Source: Zygnema cylindricum (taxonomy: Eukaryota > Streptophyta > Zygnematophyceae > Zygnematales > Zygnemataceae). Taken from it: 64,000 bases of DNA. Positions 10,574 through 20,715 of this stretch are shown here, piece after piece. The notes under the pieces were generated by a model, which did not search any database, was not told where the DNA came from, and worked only from the letters and a program-made list of their open reading frames with translations. The stretch spans positions 71,339 through 135,338 of the forward strand of contig JBBHKE010003541.1 of the NCBI GenBank assembly GCA_037447655.1. The letters run 5' to 3'. The translations under genes were made by a program, and so were the position numbers. Each line of letters opens with the position of its first letter. Position 1 is the stretch's first letter.

Positions 10574-13216
10574 ATGCCGTTAAAAACCACCCTCCCGATT
10601 GAAGGAGATTTTATCAAAAGAGTGCAAGCCCGAATGAATCTTTGTTTGTCATACGAAGACGCTTTCTATGTCGTGTCGGAAGAAGTAATGAAGTGAAACC
10701 TTGATCTTTACGTTCAGTTATCGGAAGAATATACCTCTCGAGAGATTAGTAAACTAAGAGTGAAATACCCGAGAGAAAGGAGGGAGAGAAGAAAAGAAAG
10801 AGCAACCGAGGGAGAAGATGAAGAGAGAGGGGACAACGTGAGTAAGTTACCAAATACGGATTCTAACCTGCGTGACACTAATGCAACTAACAACATACCT
10901 CAGGCCACGAGTAATACCACCGCTGCCAAGCCCGAAGGGGTAGAGATAAATAACACGGCCAGTGAAAGAGAAAGAACGAGAGAAGAAATCCCACATAAAT
11001 ATTAAAGGAATGACACGGGAAAGGGTGCCAAGAACTGAAAAACCCCACGTGAATACAAACGTTGACACACCTCCGCCTTCGCGACAAAATAACAGAAATG
11101 GTGCGAGCGGTAATAAAGAAAACCATACTGCTCAAGCCCCCGCAACATCTACCACAAAAATCTCTAAACATTTGAAAGTGCCTAGGAGAGTTGGGTTGGA
11201 GGAAAAATAAAGGACGATGAAACCCCTAGACTTAGTAGAAAATTTGTAGATTTGAAAGGGAGAAACGTTCGCGATTCGTGAAGACTCGTCAAACTTGGCA
11301 TACGTAGAACCGAACGGAACAACGAATGTGGAAGGTCATATTCGTAACCTCAACGGATGGTTGGTGGGTAGTGACGATGTAGGCGGAGCGACAGCAAGTA
11401 GAAGCGTTAGAGATTGGAAAGAGATAACGAAATAACATAGGGCTAATGAAGGGGGTAAATTACTGTGGCGAGTCGAAAGAGCCTTCAAAGAGCGTGCGAA
11501 ACTAGCCGAATATCACTCGATCGGGCATTATGGGAGAGTTAAAACCATCTGTTTTTTGAAGTGGTTAGAGGAGGCGAAGGAAGAAGCTACAGCGTTTTTG
11601 AGCACGTACGGATTCACCGTAAATCCAAACGAGGTTAAAAACATGTACCGAGTGTTGACTTATTTAAAAAACGCTTCTTTCAACCCCGCGCTGAGATTTA
11701 TAACGCAGCTAGGTGTGGGCACGACAAGGGGAAAGGGCCATGTAGGGCCACAAAAGGGTTTAGGGTTGCCGATGACAAACAAAATCGGTTTTTCTAGGGA
11801 GATAAACCTAGCCTCCGATGCGTACTTGGAAGAGAACCCTAACCAACCTCTCCCAGGCACGTTCCCATTAGGGTTACGAGAGTTGAAGAAAGCAGTGTTG
11901 TCGAATTGTCGTCAATTCCCTTGCCGATTCGAAGACAAATTTTGCGGCGTGGTGGAAATATTCGCGGGGGGGGTGAACGATTTGGACGGGCTTAGAGTGG
12001 AGATAAAGGACGCGGTGGTGTTAGAGGGTGGCGTATGTGGGAGATGCGATTTAATTCACAAGATTGTACCCGAAAAGTATCGCAACAATACAATGGAAAT
12101 GTGAATTGTGGGCGTCGACGGGATAGAGAGGGGGCAGTGTGAAACTTGGTGGGATAAGAGCATGGATTACATTAGAGGTTTTTTGGGGAATTATTCAAGT
12201 GCCACAAAAGCCAAGGTAGTCGTATATCCTTACTATGACAATCACTACGGTTGTTTAGTGGCCAACTTACAAATAATCGTCGGGGGCTTGAACGAGGGTT
12301 TGTTAAACTACGACGAGTTTTTGGTAAGAGGATACTTGGAGTGGGAGAATATGAACGCATTTTGTTTTGTTGACCCATACCATTGTAGTAAACCAAAACT
12401 ATTTAAAATGCAGAAAAAAGCCATTAAAATAGCCGAGAAGTACGCGAAAGAGAAGAATGTAGAGCTCGGAGAAAGTTTGTTGCTAAGTTCCGCGGTCGAA
12501 GATTATACCTTTAACATTCACTTGCACCCCAATATAACCCGCCCTTGGGTTTACAAGTACGCGGACAAACACGGCGACAATGTGTACACAGCTCCGAGAA
12601 GGGGGAGATCGAGAAAGAAAGATAGTGGTAGTGATAGACAATTGAGTTTTGTCGATTTCGAAGCCGCGGTTAGCGTCGATGAAGATGAGGGACCGGGAAA
12701 TAGGAAAGACGATTTTTATTCGGAAGAAGTTGAGGACGACGGGCTAGATGAAAGTGGTAAAATCGGTGAGAGTGGCGAAGATGGAGAATTCGACGATTGG
12801 ATAGATGACCGAGAAGATTTCGAGAGAGATATAGAAGAAGATTTTAGAAGAGAGGAAAATGATGGGAACGATGAGTTTGAGCAAGGAGAGAATGAGGATA
12901 GTGTGGCGAAAAAAGTGAAGAAGAGGAGGAGGAAGGAGATCGTAGGAGGAACGAAGAATACGAAATGGAAGTAGATGGTGATAATGATTCGGAACGGGGA
13001 GGGGGAAACGGAGGATTGGAGGAAAGAGAAGAGGTTCGCTCCTTGAAAGATTCGTACGAGTTATGGGCCGAAAAACAGAACGAAAAGGAAAGGGAGAGGA
13101 GAAATCGACGCGTTGTGGACGATCACGTAAAAGAAGGTGGCGAAATGAGCAAGATAGGCGAGGAGAATGAGGAATCTAAAAGAAACAAAAAGAGACGACG
13201 CGGTGGCCGCAAATAG
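10574..13216 (+). pseudogene. Broken gene of unknown family (basic/acidic-tailed protein)
   Basis: I do not recognise the family. Coding-like sequence starts at an ATG at 10574 (MPLKTTLPIEGDF) and continues in one frame to about 11005, interrupted by TGA at 10694. It then appears in a second frame from about 10962 to 11207, briefly returns to the first frame (about 11201-11278), and resumes in the second (about 11256-12960), where TAA at 11433 and TGA at 12102 interrupt otherwise continuous protein-like sequence. A last shift near 12905-12964 leads to an acidic and basic tail ending at 13216 in RRRGGRK. The middle has a compact globular composition (for example GLRELKKAVLSNCRQFPCRF) with several Cys. 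The last 250 residues are rich in Glu/Asp, then Lys/Arg. Codon choice (gcg, tcg, cga) and base composition are less AT-rich than the surroundings. A real gene with introns is a less likely alternative, because I see no splice signals at the breaks. It could be the accessory frame of a mobile element. Confidence 0.6.
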
Positions 13217-13429
13217 AAAGAATATGGTGTAGAATTGGGGTGTAACACTTATAGTTTTGTAGAATGGTAAAGATTGGGGGGTGGTGGAAGTGAAGCGACT
13301 GTGATAAACAATGGGATGTTATATGGTATGTAATAGTGTGTGGTTGAAGTTGTATGGAATGGATGTGTTGGTGTTGTTGGATGTTATTTGCTTTCTGAGT
13401 TTTAAATGAACCTAATCATATAAACACTA
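13217..13429. other. Spacer, no feature
   Basis: GT-rich spacer between the broken gene and the tRNA. I see no open frame or repeat worth calling. Confidence 0.4.
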
Positions 13430-13500
13430 GGTGATATGGCCGAGTGGTAAGGCCGAGGATTGAAAATTCTCGCTCCCCAGTTCGATTTTGGGTGTCGCCA
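13430..13500 (+). tRNA. tRNA with GAA (Phe) anticodon on a plastid tRNA-Cys-like body
   Basis: The 71-nt cloverleaf folds fully. The 7-bp acceptor stem is GGTGATA/TGTCGCC with wobbles. The D arm is GCC-GAGTGGTAA-GGC. The anticodon arm is GAGGA-TTGAAAA-TTCTC, putting GAA at positions 34-36. The variable loop is 4 nt, the T arm is CCCAG-TTCGATT-TTGGG, and the discriminator is A at 13500; CCA is not encoded. The D arm and the T-arm/acceptor half closely resemble plastid/bacterial tRNA-Cys, remembered rather than searched, whose anticodon is GCA and discriminator U. GAA plus A73 are Phe-type identity features. It could be a functional tRNA-Phe or a nuclear copy of an organellar tRNA that has drifted. 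Confidence 0.7.
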
Positions 13501-13867
13501 TAAACAAAAAGATTGTATTTACCCCTTGTGTCATGTTTCTTTTCTATCCTTCTTTTTACCATTCTCGTGAGATTCCCCTACTCTTCTCTTTCTCTTTTTT
13601 CTTCTCCATTCTCTTTCGTTATATGTGTTCATTTTTTACTTATAGTATTATCTCCACTCTATTCCCTTTCTCCCTTTTACCACTCTTGTGTTTCTTATTG
13701 TTAATCTTTTCCCTATTCGTCGTTTAAGGCGTTTGAGTTCATTCACCCTATATCTCGATCCTTTCGTGTTTTTTCCTTTCTTCTTTACTTGTTACTCTTA
13801 TTCACTCCTCCCTTTTTTTTTTTTCCTCTCTAGAAAGACAGTTTTTACAAGTTTTAGAGACCAAAAT
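13501..13867. other. Pyrimidine-rich spacer
   Basis: T- and C-rich DNA giving hydrophobic frames (Phe/Leu/Ser) on the plus strand. These are composition effects and not gene evidence. Confidence 0.4.
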
Positions 13868-14122
13868 GTCAAAAAATGTCGAGCCCTCCGGGCTCGTGAT
13901 AGTTGAGATGATGGGTTGGGGATATAGGGGGGGGGCGAATCATGCTTATGCAAATTTGAAGCTAACGGGCGTAATAAACGATGTTCTAACGTAGGAGGGC
14001 ACCTAGGGCCCGTAAATCGTCAAAAAATTCGAGCCCTCCGGGCTCGTAGTTTTTAAATATAGGTTGGATTTGGGATATAGGGGGGGGGCGAATCATGCTT
14101 ATGCAAATTTGAAGCTACCGGG
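13868..14122. repeat. Direct repeat pair with a strong GC hairpin
   Basis: Two copies of about 100 bp (13868-13970 and 14018-14122) share a hairpin CGAGCCC-TCC-GGGCTCG, then 'GGGATATAGGGGGGGGGCG' and 'AATCATGCTTATGCAAATTT'. Arms of the hairpin are perfect in both copies, while the sequence between differs slightly. Function unknown. Confidence 0.7.
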
Positions 14123-14199
14123 ATACATATATGCCGTGAAAAGAGAACTATAAGCTATATCAAAAGTGAAGCCACTCGCCGTCACTTTTGATACCACTT

Positions 14200-15200
14200 T
14201 GCGTCACATTTGATATTTTGGAAAGGGTGTAGTACGCTACCTTCCTTATATCGGGTATATCTTTCCAACGAATTGTCGGAATCAAGATCCGGGATTTCCA
14301 CGCTCAAGAGGCTTTCAAAAGCTTTAGAACGAGCTATCATGCGAGCTTATTGGACAAGAGACATCGGATTTCAAGCCCTACCAAGGGCGACAATCGTTTT
14401 AAAGTGTCCTGCTCGGGTACCGAGAAGTATTTCGGCTATTACTTTGAAAAGAAACGTCGGAATCAAATGCCGTAAGCTTGGCAGAAAAGAGGACTTCTAA
14501 AGCTACAAAAAGAGCCATCGTACGTCGAAATCAGGCGAGGGAAACGCAAAACCGAGGCTTTACAACTTTCAAAACCGCCTCGAATCCCTTCCTCGAGTAC
14601 CGCGCCATATTTCGGCCGTAACTTTGCAAAAACGCATCGGAATCATGTTCCGTCAATTCTGCTAAAAAGAAGACTTCTAAAGCTACAAGATGACTTATTG
14701 CAAGCCAAAATACAACGAGAGAAAAGGAAATCCGAAGGTTACCAAGAAAGAAAATCTCCACTAGTCCCTTCATCGAGTACCGAGACGTATTTAAGATATT
14801 TCTTCGCAAAGACAAACCGAAAACGTGATCAATTAATTTTGCCTTGAAGAATACTCGAAAAGCTAGGCGACGATATATTGCCCCCCCAAATCCGGCAAAC
14901 GAAGGCGGAGAAACAAATCCGCGAACACAGGCTGCAAAATATCCACCCGAGCGGTTATTTTTCCCTATATAAAATGGTCGAAATTTCTAAGTTATGGGAG
15001 TCCGCCGAAAGTCAGCCGATGCGTGTTCCGCCTATTATCCCGTGTACAACGGCTTAATACAAGAACCTTTCAATAAAAGATTTTTAGCAGAAAGTGAGCC
15101 GATCGGTGAAAACAAACGCAGAAAGTTTATAGCCACTCGAGCGGCTATTTTCAAAAAATAGCCACTCGAGCGGCTATAAACCCATTAACGGTGTATAAAG
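14200..15200. repeat. About 180-bp diverged tandem repeat and CTCGAG palindromes
   Basis: 'GAGTACCG' followed by 'TATTTCGGC..TAACTTTG' and 'GACTTCTAAAGCTACAA' recurs near 14415, 14593 and 14770, about every 180 bp, with strong divergence. At 15132-15180 the near-palindrome 'AGCCACTCGAGCGGCTAT' occurs twice about 28 bp apart, with a variant near 14950. No coding potential seen. Confidence 0.55.
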
Positions 15201-15205
15201 TTATT

Positions 15206-15468
15206 TTCAGATAGTATGTCAAGCATTGCATTGGCTAAGAATCCAATGTTTCATAAGAGGACTAAGCACATTAGGATTCAGTGGCATTTTGTGAGAGATT
15301 TAGTAAAAGCTGGTGAGATTTAGTTCGTTTTTGTACCAACGGGTGAACAAGCAACTGACATGTTAACTAAAGCTGCTATGTATGATGTCTTTGTGAGAGG
15401 AAGGCCTAAGTTAGGATTGTTTTGAGTTTGGTTAAGATTTAGTATAGATTCACTATTGAGAGAGGGAT
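15206..15468 (+). mobile_element. Copia RNase H end, 5'-truncated, with a nonsense codon
   Basis: Reads as the C-terminal RNase H region of a Copia polyprotein: 'ALAKNPMFHKRTKHIRIQWHF' (cf. NP.FH.RTKHI...HF) and 'TGEQATDMLTKA' (cf. PT..Q.AD.LTK), ending FVRGRPKLGLF and a stop. TAG at 15321-15323 interrupts the frame at a place where Gln would fit. A purine-rich stretch (GAGAGAGGGA, 15458-15467) precedes the LTR, as expected of a polypurine tract. The rest of the polyprotein is missing to the left. Confidence 0.85.
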
Positions 15469-16130
15469 TGTTACGATTTACAATTATTGAATCTATGTTT
15501 ACGAAACGTTGGTTTGTTTTCAGTGTGGATTAGATTTGGTCTCGCGTCACTTCGCGTACTTAATTTGGTTTCATTTAGTACTTCGTGCGTCGGTTTGCGG
15601 AATCGGTTTTGTTTCGAATAGTTTGATGTAGTATTTCGTGCGTGTACTTTTTACACGTACACGATTAGATACAATTTTGTTTAAGTTCTAGTACCTTACG
15701 TCGAGAAGTTTCGTTTCGTGCACCGTACATCTAGTATGCTCATTTCGCATAAGTTAAGTTTGTCGTATAGGACTGTCAGTTTGGTTTCTAGTAGTTTCAT
15801 TTTGTTTTGTACCACATTTACGTCTCAGTACATTTAGACACTTCTAAAGTTAGTGTTTTAGATTGTTTCCACGACTTAGTTTAAAAGCCATCGTGTGAGT
15901 TAGAAATCATATTTAGGAATCAATCAAGAGTCAATTAAGGAGGAATGAGTTAAGAGAAGTGTAATGTTGAAGGATTGCGTTAATATGAGCTTATTGAGTA
16001 TTCAATTTCTCTCTATCTTGGATTATGAGCTTTCAATGTGTTATAATTTTTGATTTGATTTCAGTTTCGCTTCTGCATTGAGACATAAAAATATTTGTGA
16101 GCGCATTCCGATTGACTCTTATTCCTATCA
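15469..16130 (+). mobile_element. Copia 3' LTR (662 bp)
   Basis: Begins TGTTACGATT directly after the polypurine tract and ends ...TTCCTATCA, thus TG...CA. The first 280 bp match the sequence from 63721 to the window end with about ten differences by eye. It is followed by GTGTT (16131-16135). The same GTGTT precedes the second LTR copy at 63716-63720, consistent with a 5-bp Copia target duplication. Confidence 0.88.
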
Positions 16131-16330
16131 GTGTTAATGTTTTCTTTTTCCACCTAAAACATATTTTCTCCGTACATATTTGTCGGATTATGGATGTAAC
16201 GGTTGCGATTGAAAGCCAAGATTCTCACTATCCGATTGGCGGTCTCTATGTGAAAATCGGAAATGTGTGTACGGAGAAAAGATTTTTTAAGTGGCGAAAA
16301 AACTATAAACACTAATAGTGATGCCCGGTG
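16131..16330. mobile_element. MITE, right part, interrupted by the Copia LTR
   Basis: Matches the intact MITE at 21616-21829 from just after its 'TATTAGTGTT' near the left end, through 'TTTTCTCCGTACA' and 'GGTTGCGATTGAAAG' and the inverted copy, to the right terminus CCGGTG followed by TA (16331-16332). The left terminus is absent because the LTR element lies there. Confidence 0.8.
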
Positions 16331-16909
16331 TATTGCAATTCCTGAGAGACAGCTGTCACACTCTGGATGACGTGCGGGACTAGACTCATTTCTTTCCCGT
16401 GCAAGAAAAAAGCGGCTTCTTCTGCTGAGCATGTAAGGCATCAAGACTTCCCTGAAAAACAAGTCATCTGTGGAGAAAAAACTGAGGATCTCATGGTGTT
16501 ATTTACCCTAAAAGTGAATGATTTCTGCCCTAAAAATATATAATTCAACTTCAACAATTAGGGTAAATTCCTTCAATGTTATTACAGGTACAGTACTGTT
16601 ACTGTTCCCTACCACTGTACAGTACAGTAGTACTGTTACTGTTCCCTACCACTCTACCAGGCTCCTCCAGTTTGGAATGTTTGTGTTGACAATTTAAATC
16701 GTTCGAAAATTCTTAACCTTGGAAGCGATTACGCCTTTATGTTAGGGTAAGACCCCATGTGGCTTAGTAAGGGGTTTTTTCTATCGTTTTATTCAAAAAT
16801 GTAGCGGCTTACTACTAAAGTTACAACCATACGAAGAAAAAGCAATAATGTAGAGTACAATTTGCATCATCTTCGAACTTAGGATGTACTTATAAAAATT
16901 AATCTATGA
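16331..16909. other. No gene; small local duplication
   Basis: A short block containing 'ACTGTTACTGTTCCCTACCACT' type sequence is repeated at about 16595 and 16630. There is nothing else I can support in this interval. Confidence 0.4.
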
Positions 16910-17575
16910 GGAGTTGGCCAATGATCTCCAGGCATACACCGAGGCAAGAAGTTCACACGCAAGAAGTTCGTGTGACTGGGAATCGAAGTGGAAGGCGACA
17001 TTGGAAAAGGAGTGTAGATCAATTATGGAGAATCAAACATTTGAGAAAGTAACATTTTTGGAAAGGAGTAGAGCGATTGATGCTAAGTGGGTCTTCAAAA
17101 CGAAAACTCGTGCATCGGGTGCAGTAGTCAAGGCAAGAAGTTCGTGTGATTGGAAATCGAAGTGGAAGAGGACATGGGAGGAGTGCAGGTCAAATGTGGG
17201 GATCATACATTTGAGAAGGTAACATTATTGGAACGGGAAAAGGTGATTTATGCTTAGTGGGTCCTCAAAATGAAAACCGGTGTATCGGGTGAAGTAGTGA
17301 AGTACAAAGTTAGGGAAGTTTGCAAAGGATATCAGTCAAAAAAGGGGTTAGATTACATAGAGACTTATACCCTTGTTGTTAAGTTTTGTTCTTCAAGGAT
17401 GATTGTTGCTATTGCCGCCGCGAGAAGAAACACATTCATTAAATGGACATAGAAATGACATTTTCGAATAAAGAACTGGACGAGGAGGTTTATATGAAGG
17501 TACCTGAAGGTGTGACGTCATGGAAACGTTCTGTGTGGCGCCTTCATAAATCCCTTTTGGATTGAAATAGGTTCC
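16910..17575 (+). mobile_element. Degenerate Copia reverse transcriptase fragment
   Basis: Translates to pieces of Copia RT: 'W...LEKECRSIMENQTFE', 'AIDAKWVFKTKTRASG', then 'GEVVKYKVREVCKGYQSKKG' and 'DYIETYTLVVKFCSSRMI', and 'LDEEVYMKVPEGV'. These correspond in order to the RT start, the KWVFK.K..G motif, Y.VR.V.KGY.Q..G.DY.ET..PVVK, and EEVYM..PEG. The segment encoding the first part is duplicated in tandem (about 16960-17130 and 17140-17290) and stops interrupt it. Non-functional. Confidence 0.85.
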
Positions 17576-17799
17576 ACGTACCTGGTACCTGCTTCTCCAT
17601 AAAGTTTTTTTGGATTTTGGTTTTTGTGCATACGATTTTGGATTCGGGTGTGTTTGTCAAAAAGGAAGGAGTCGATCAAATAATACTTCCGGCGTAATTT
17701 GACGACTTCTTCATGACCTCGGATCTGATATGGATCCGCAAGTTGAAGGCATACATGCGTCTTCATTTCAAAGTGATGAATTTGGTGACGTACAAAATA

Positions 17800-19064
17800 T
17801 TTGAAGGATAGAGGTGATACGACATGTTGGATATGTAACAATATGGTCATCTTCATAATAGTAAGAATAATAAGATTGATGATGTCCTGCTCGAGATTGA
17901 TTGCGACCTATTCCGCATCCATTTCATCTTTCTCAACCCGCTTTTATATAAAAAGACGAATTGTTATATCTGTCGCCTTCCCCTCGATCATGGCAGTTTG
18001 TATTTGCATGTCCCCACTTGTGACATGTATGACATTCTTTGTCTTTATCTAAGCACTTGGAAGAGTTATGACCTATCTGATCCTCTATTTTGACTGCTAA
18101 TACCTCCTTGATTGCGGAGCGTATTAATCGTCGGATCTTTAGCGGTATTTACACCGAGATTTCTTTCACTATCATTTTTCTTGGAAGAAATTGAGATTAA
18201 CGGCAAAAGAGAAGGATGGGCCTGATTTGTTGGTAATTCTTTCTTTGAACGTTTCATATTTAGCAGGTAGACTATTTAGAAAGACCCAAACCAGTTTGTC
18301 CTCATCCGAGAATTTTCCCAAACTGTTTCATTGCTCAATAAAGACGTTAAAATGTTTTAAAGCTTCGTAAATTGATTCACCTGATTTCATCTTAAATTGG
18401 ATACACTCCCTGAATACAAAGTTCGTTTTTGAAGACACCCCATTTTTGAAGACGTTTTGTAATGCTTTCAATAAATAAAAAAATGATCATGTACCGAACT
18501 CATACACTTTTGCACGAGACTTGTTTTGCGACCATGTCTTTGAGCATAAATTTCTTCCTCTCTTTTGGATCCGCTGGTTTCGTTTCTTCTCCAATCACAA
18601 TTTTCTAAAGCTTCTTCATTGTCAAGGTTCCTTTAATGTATGGTTTCCAGATCGCATAGTTGCTTCCATTAAACATGATCGGTTTTCTTCATGATCGAGG
18701 TCGTAGTCTATGAAGACATCATTAAAGTCATCACCATTACTATGCTCTTATATTTTCTGTTTTTCTTTTTATATTGGTCATCATCCAAATCGTTTAGATC
18801 CCTATCGTCAGGTTCTTCATCTTTTACTTTCATTTTGCCTTCTTTCTTTTCTCTATATCATATAAATTTTGCTCATTCATTAAATAATCCGGCATTCAAA
18901 TTGACGGTTCTTGTGCCGAGTTCAAAAGGGTCGGTTGAAGGATTGCTCTCTAAATTTGATGTCTTTCCTTTTTCAAAACTGATTTTTGTTTGTATCAATT
19001 TTTTTTGGGGCCATAGCTTATTCTCTAACGCTACGCCTTGGAGTTCTAACCTGCTCCGATACCA
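17800..19064 (-). mobile_element. Degenerate Copia gag region and primer-binding site
   Basis: Minus-strand translation gives gag hallmarks in order. 'FNGSNYAIWKPYIKGTLTM' near 18670 fits the L.G.NY..W start. 'KLVWVFLNSLPAKYETFKE' near 18280 fits the UBN2-type LP..Y..F motif. A CCHC knuckle 'CHTCHKWGHANTNC' lies near 18010-18050. Several stops (near 18610, 18330) break the frame. A primer-binding site complementary to initiator tRNA-Met (TGGTATCGGAGCAGGTT, plus-strand span 19048-19064) lies two bases inside the LTR. This fragment is head to head with the plus-strand RT fragment at 16910, so the two are probably different insertions. Confidence 0.85.
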
Positions 19065-19066
19065 AG

Positions 19067-19310
19067 TGAAAGAACACAGAATATCTCTAGACAACTCTCT
19101 CACATAGAAAGCAATGAGTTCCCATACATAAAAATCCCCTTTTTAAATTCCATTATCTCCTCTCTCTCTCTCTTACAATTCTTTTGAATCTAAAAACTAC
19201 CTTTCACTCTCTGTCTAAAAGGAAACTTCCACACAAAACCTCACGCGGACAACATTTCACAGGACATTGAAAGGCGCGTACGGATTCGTACTAATGCACA
19301 AATTCTAACA
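19067..19310 (-). mobile_element. Copia 5' LTR (244 bp)
   Basis: On the minus strand it begins TGTTAGAATTTGTGC and ends ...TTCTTTCA, followed by CT and the primer-binding site. No matching 3' LTR is found in this window, so the element has lost its 3' half. Confidence 0.82.
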
Positions 19311-20715
19311 AATGAAAGAATATCAAAATGTTTTGCCCCTCCACTCATTTTTAAAGAGGAAAAAACTAAGACCAAATCTACCAATCTCACAGCTGATGAG
19401 TTTCGATACGAACAACAAGTGAAGACGAGAAAGTTTTAAAACTCCTGTTTGAAATCCATAAACTTAATATGCTAAAAAATAATCAATTTATACATTTATA
19501 AAAGGTAAGGTTATGCATTAAATCGCTGGCCTATTTGACTTAAGAATCATTGATTCTTTAGACGACCTACAACATTTTTGTAGTTTTTGATCAACTTGTA
19601 CAATCAGAAAATTCTTATGAATTCAGTATATATTCGGAAGAAAACAATCATCCCACAACAAGGTTTGCATTTTTCTTTTAGATGTAGTGGCCAGGCAAAT
19701 AAATCAAGTAAACCTTAAAATACATAACAACCAAAAGGTTTCAAAGGAAAATAGCTGTGACATTTCAAAAAGAGTCAATCATTAAAAATGTGTACCCTCC
19801 ATGATTAAGTTTTATTTTCCCAAATCAAGTTCCAGCTTTTCTGAATCGCTCGTTTATGCTAATAGGAGAAAGCAAAAAAAATGCAACCCACAAAAAATAA
19901 ATGCAAAATTCCGTAGGGCCCTTGATATGATAAAGATTTCCTTTATTTGTGACGTTGTAAATAAATCTTATGTTGTATTTTGAGCTATTAGTATTTATTT
20001 TCAACAACCTTGTCATGAGTGATTCTACCTCATACGGCGTTTATAGTGACACACCTTTGTAGTGACTTTTCTCAAGGAAAACTGAAACATTCTTGTCGTT
20101 TACATCAGCCATTTACAATTGGAAGACCCTAGTTAGAAGATCCTAATAAATGGCGTAGATAATTTAAAGATAATTATCATTTCATGAACGCTGTTTAGGT
20201 TCTTTTCCGATGTATTGGCAAAAGAGAAAGAAAACATCACGAAGATCCAGAAATTCAAGACATTAATCAGGTTTCAAAAAGGCACAATTCTCAAAGATTT
20301 CATAATATCAGTAATTAATAAAAATATTAAATTAAATATTTTAATTCAAATGTTAAATGAATATAACTTGCCCTCCATCATAGTTATTTTACCTCAAATC
20401 TTACTAATAATTCCAATGTGCGAACATAGAGCAGTATGCTAAAATAAGAGCAAACATTCATCTTGTCCCTTATATGATTATGTTTTCCATAATTTGTGAC
20501 ATTACCACCAATTCCTATGTTGTCTTTTGAGTCTTAATTTCTTTTAATCTTCAGCCACCTTGTTGGGAATGACTCAATCTCGTAAGGCGCCTATAGTGCC
20601 TCATCTTTGTATTGACTTTTGTCCTCTTTTCAATTTTGAACTCAAATATGGTCCAAGCCTTCAGCTAATCTCAGTCAGTAAAATTGAACCCACTTCCAGA
20701 CTTCTTGTGGTCTTC
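19311..20715. repeat. AT-rich DNA with a spaced direct repeat
   Basis: About 190 bp at 19912-20100 resembles 20455-20640: both run through '..TTTGTGAC.TT/AC', 'TATGTTGT.TTTTGAG', 'AACCTTGT', 'GTAAGGCG..TATAGTG' and 'TTTGTA.TGACTTTT'. The copies are diverged. No gene recognised in the interval, which is the 3' flank of gene B. Confidence 0.55.
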
